In this document: positions 62,240-64,000 of the stretch, one piece after another
Numbering within the stretch: position 1 is the first letter of the stretch
How the letters are laid out: the number at the start of each line of letters is the position of its first letter
DNA from: Romboutsia faecis
GTDB taxonomy: Bacteria; Bacillota; Clostridia; Peptostreptococcales; Peptostreptococcaceae
NCBI RefSeq assembly: GCF_014323405.1
Contig: NZ_JACRWE010000002.1
Span: 563,412 to 627,411 of the forward strand
Direction: 5' to 3'
Length of the DNA stretch: 64,000 nt
Translations under genes and position numbers: made by a program
Notes under the pieces: model-generated
Database searches by the model: none
Told to the model about the DNA's origin: nothing
What the model saw: only the letters and a program-made list of their open reading frames with translations

Positions 62240-63375
62240 GAATATTTGATAAAGATATAAATTTTATAGGAGAAGTAGATAACTATACTTCTCTTTTTTA
62301 TATCAGAAAATGGAATTCATATAATGAGTTTGAGTTTCATGTCACTAATTATAATAAAGAGTTATTTAAAAAAGATAATATAATAATGTTAAATAATGAC
62401 CCCTCTAAAATTGGTGTTATTAAGCATATTCAAGTAGTTAGTGAAGATGATAAAGATATCTTAGTTAAAGGATTTGGATTGACAAGATTGTTTATTGATA
62501 GAGTAACATATCCTCCAAGTGGAAAAACATATGATTATTATAATGATTACATAGAAAATATAATGATACAACTTGTAATTAAAAATGCTATAAATCCAGA
62601 ACACATAAATAGAAAAATACCTTATTTAACAACCAAACAATATTCTAACAAAGGTAGTAAAGTAATATTTCAAACTAGATATGAATGTTTATTAGATGAA
62701 CTTACAAAGTTAAGTGAGTTATCCGAGTTAGGATTTAGAGTAGACTTAGATTATAAAAATAAACAATTTATATTTAAAGTTGTAGAGGGAGTAGACAGAT
62801 CTACAGAACAAAATATAAATTCATATGCTTTATTCTCAAGAAAACTTGATAATATACTTAGTGAAACTTACACAGATAGTGATATAGACTATAAAAATTG
62901 TGCAATAGTTGGTGGACAAGGAGAAGGTATTGATAGGCAAATAGAATATGTAAATGATAATTTATCAGGTATTAATAGGAAAGAGATATTTATTGATGCG
63001 AGAGATTTAGAAAATCAGGAAGAAAATACTAATTTGATAGACAGAGCAAAAGAAAAACTTGCTGAGCATAAAGAAGTTAAATCACATGAGTGTTCTATAA
63101 ACGCTAAAGATTATCAAGTATTATGGGAACTTGGTGATTATGGAACTATAAGAAATGATGAAATCGAAGTAACTCAAAAAGCACAAATCATTGAAGTTAA
63201 AGAAATTTATGAAGATAATTTTGATGTTGAAGTTACATTCGGAAATACATTTACAGATTTTTCTAAAAAATTAAAACAAATATCAAATAGAAATTTTGAA
63301 AATAAAGAACAATTTATAGGCAAAGATATGCCTTCAGATAGTTATAAAGGTAAAGTATGGATAAAGACTAAATAA
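62218..63375 (+). CDS. ReqiPepy6 Gp37-like tail protein (tail-associated hub)
   Basis: The 385-residue protein starts INIRIFDKDINFIGEVDNYT with FYIRKWNSYNEFEFHV, typical of the Gp37-like siphovirus family. NYKNCAIVGGQGEG-type sequence near residue 225 and DYGTIRNDEIEVTQKAQIIEV follow, as in tail hub proteins. It ends with SDSYKGKVWIK, similar to the end of the previous protein. Probably part of the tail tip that contacts the cell. Confidence 0.85.
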   Translation: MDKKINIRIFDKDINFIGEVDNYTSLFYIRKWNSYNEFEFHVTNYNKELFKKDNIIMLNNDPSKIGVIKHIQVVSEDDKDILVKGFGLTRLFIDRVTYPPSGKTYDYYNDYIENIMIQLVIKNAINPEHINRKIPYLTTKQYSNKGSKVIFQTRYECLLDELTKLSELSELGFRVDLDYKNKQFIFKVVEGVDRSTEQNINSYALFSRKLDNILSETYTDSDIDYKNCAIVGGQGEGIDRQIEYVNDNLSGINRKEIFIDARDLENQEENTNLIDRAKEKLAEHKEVKSHECSINAKDYQVLWELGDYGTIRNDEIEVTQKAQIIEVKEIYEDNFDVEVTFGNTFTDFSKKLKQISNRNFENKEQFIGKDMPSDSYKGKVWIKTK

Positions 63376-63388
63376 AAGAGGTGATAAA

Positions 63389-63805
63389 ATGGCTGATATA
63401 AAATCTCAGTATAAAATATTTAACGGAGTTGACTATGATACCTATCACTTTGAAACTAGTGAAGATATGTTAGTAGGTCAGCAACAAACACTTAAATCTA
63501 ATGGATATAGGAAGTTACCCGGAGGACTAGTTATAATGTGGGGGGAAGTTGAAGCTGACTTTACAAATGGAGTTACTTGTAACTTTGTATTTAACTTCCC
63601 TATTCCTTTACTTAATAAAGTAGTTTACGCTGATGCTAAATGTTGTTATAACATAACTAGAAATGACTCAACTTATATTTCATATTTTACATCTTCTTAT
63701 GCTGATGTTGGGAATTTAAATAGTGCGAAATTTTACTACAGAACAGAAAACAACACAGTGGCAAATAATAGATTTAGGTTCAAGGTGTTTATATTAGGCT
63801 ATTAA
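63389..63805 (+). CDS. Tail fibre-type protein, gp53-like C-terminal fold
   Basis: The 138-residue protein has SNGYRKLPGGLVIMWGEVEA followed by FVFNFPIPLLNKVVYADAKC, the pattern of phage tail fibre C-terminal domains (GYxKLPNGLxxQWG). It ends RFRFKVFILGY. Likely a receptor-binding or fibre tip subunit. AGAGGTG ribosome site. Confidence 0.78.
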   Translation: MADIKSQYKIFNGVDYDTYHFETSEDMLVGQQQTLKSNGYRKLPGGLVIMWGEVEADFTNGVTCNFVFNFPIPLLNKVVYADAKCCYNITRNDSTYISYFTSSYADVGNLNSAKFYYRTENNTVANNRFRFKVFILGY

Positions 63806-63818
63806 AGGTGGTGCTTAG

Positions 63819-64000
63819 ATGGATAGAAAGTATAATTTAAGACTAGATTTACAATTCAGGTGTAATAACTCAGTCATGAAGTTTGATGAGTTTGATAACG
63901 ATACATCTGATTTTTTTATGCGAATAACACGAGGCGGAGAACTATTTAATATAGATAAAGCTATAGTAGCTCTATGTGTAATAAAACCAGATGGGAGTTC
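63819..64000 (+). CDS. BppU-like baseplate upper protein, N-terminal part (cut by window edge)
   Basis: After AAAGGTGGTGCTTAG the frame reads MDRKYNLRLDLQFRCNNSVM and ITRGGELFNIDKAIVALCVIKPDGS, the start of the BppU N-terminal fold that links fibres to the tail tip. Only about 60 residues are visible. Confidence 0.7.
   Translation, partial: MDRKYNLRLDLQFRCNNSVMKFDEFDNDTSDFFMRITRGGELFNIDKAIVALCVIKPDGS

Overview
The window is very AT-rich, uses AGGAGG-type ribosome binding sites and ATG/TTG/GTG starts, and carries endospore-related genes (pdaA, a SpoIVB-like S55 peptidase, a spore-coat-type chitinase). The gene content (type III glutamine synthetase plus an ANTAR regulator, AbgT and NhaC transporters, CotE-like chitinase) suggests a spore-forming clostridium, most likely Peptostreptococcaceae (Clostridioides, Paraclostridium, Paeniclostridium or Romboutsia-like). 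The species cannot be fixed from the sequence alone.

Positions 1-33,772 are ordinary chromosome made of short, often convergent transcription units separated by clear intrinsic terminators. In order they hold: a partial ddl, tRNA-Cys, cinA, a HAD phosphatase, a zinc-PLC-like protein, a DJ-1 protein, an EamA transporter, a radical SAM protein and a VanW protein. Next comes a nitrogen locus (8,390-12,796): glnN and, divergently, a GlnA-like gene followed by an ANTAR regulator. Both leaders combine a strong promoter, a hexaloop hairpin with loop AAAGGY, and an intrinsic terminator that cannot coexist with that hairpin. This is the expected layout for ANTAR antitermination. The GlnA-like protein has lost several catalytic residues and may be a sensor rather than an enzyme. 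After this follow small membrane proteins, Dph6-like, MerR and GNAT proteins, a sporulation/cell-envelope group (SpoIVB-like, PHP metallohydrolase, second zinc-PLC-like, PdaA), a DinG-type helicase with an exonuclease domain, AbgT, a lipoprotein, a Ca/Na exchanger, an NhaC-family transporter behind a lysine riboswitch, and RNase H.

From about 33,750 to the end of the window (and beyond) lies an HK97-type siphovirus prophage. Its left end is a large serine recombinase that abuts the 5' end of a GH18 chitinase open frame. That frame stays open upstream of its first ATG, has no ribosome binding site, and ends at a stop near the recombinase. The simplest reading is that the prophage interrupts a cotE-like spore-coat gene, a situation comparable to SPbeta/spsM or skin/sigK. 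The missing 5' part should lie beyond the right edge.

The phage reads: recombinase, Fic protein and other cargo, ImmA/repressor and divergent early promoters with repeated GTTTAG-N4-CTAAAC operators, antirepressor, many small early proteins, YqaJ/RecT recombination, a replication protein with a 30-Asn tract, sigma-like regulators, VRR-NUC, HNH, a probable cos region, terminase, portal, a fused protease-capsid gene with an internal ribosome binding site, head-tail connectors, tail tube, a gpG/gpGT pair with a textbook -1 frameshift signal, tape measure, distal tail, tail-tip and fibre-type genes. Lysis genes and the right attachment site lie outside the window.
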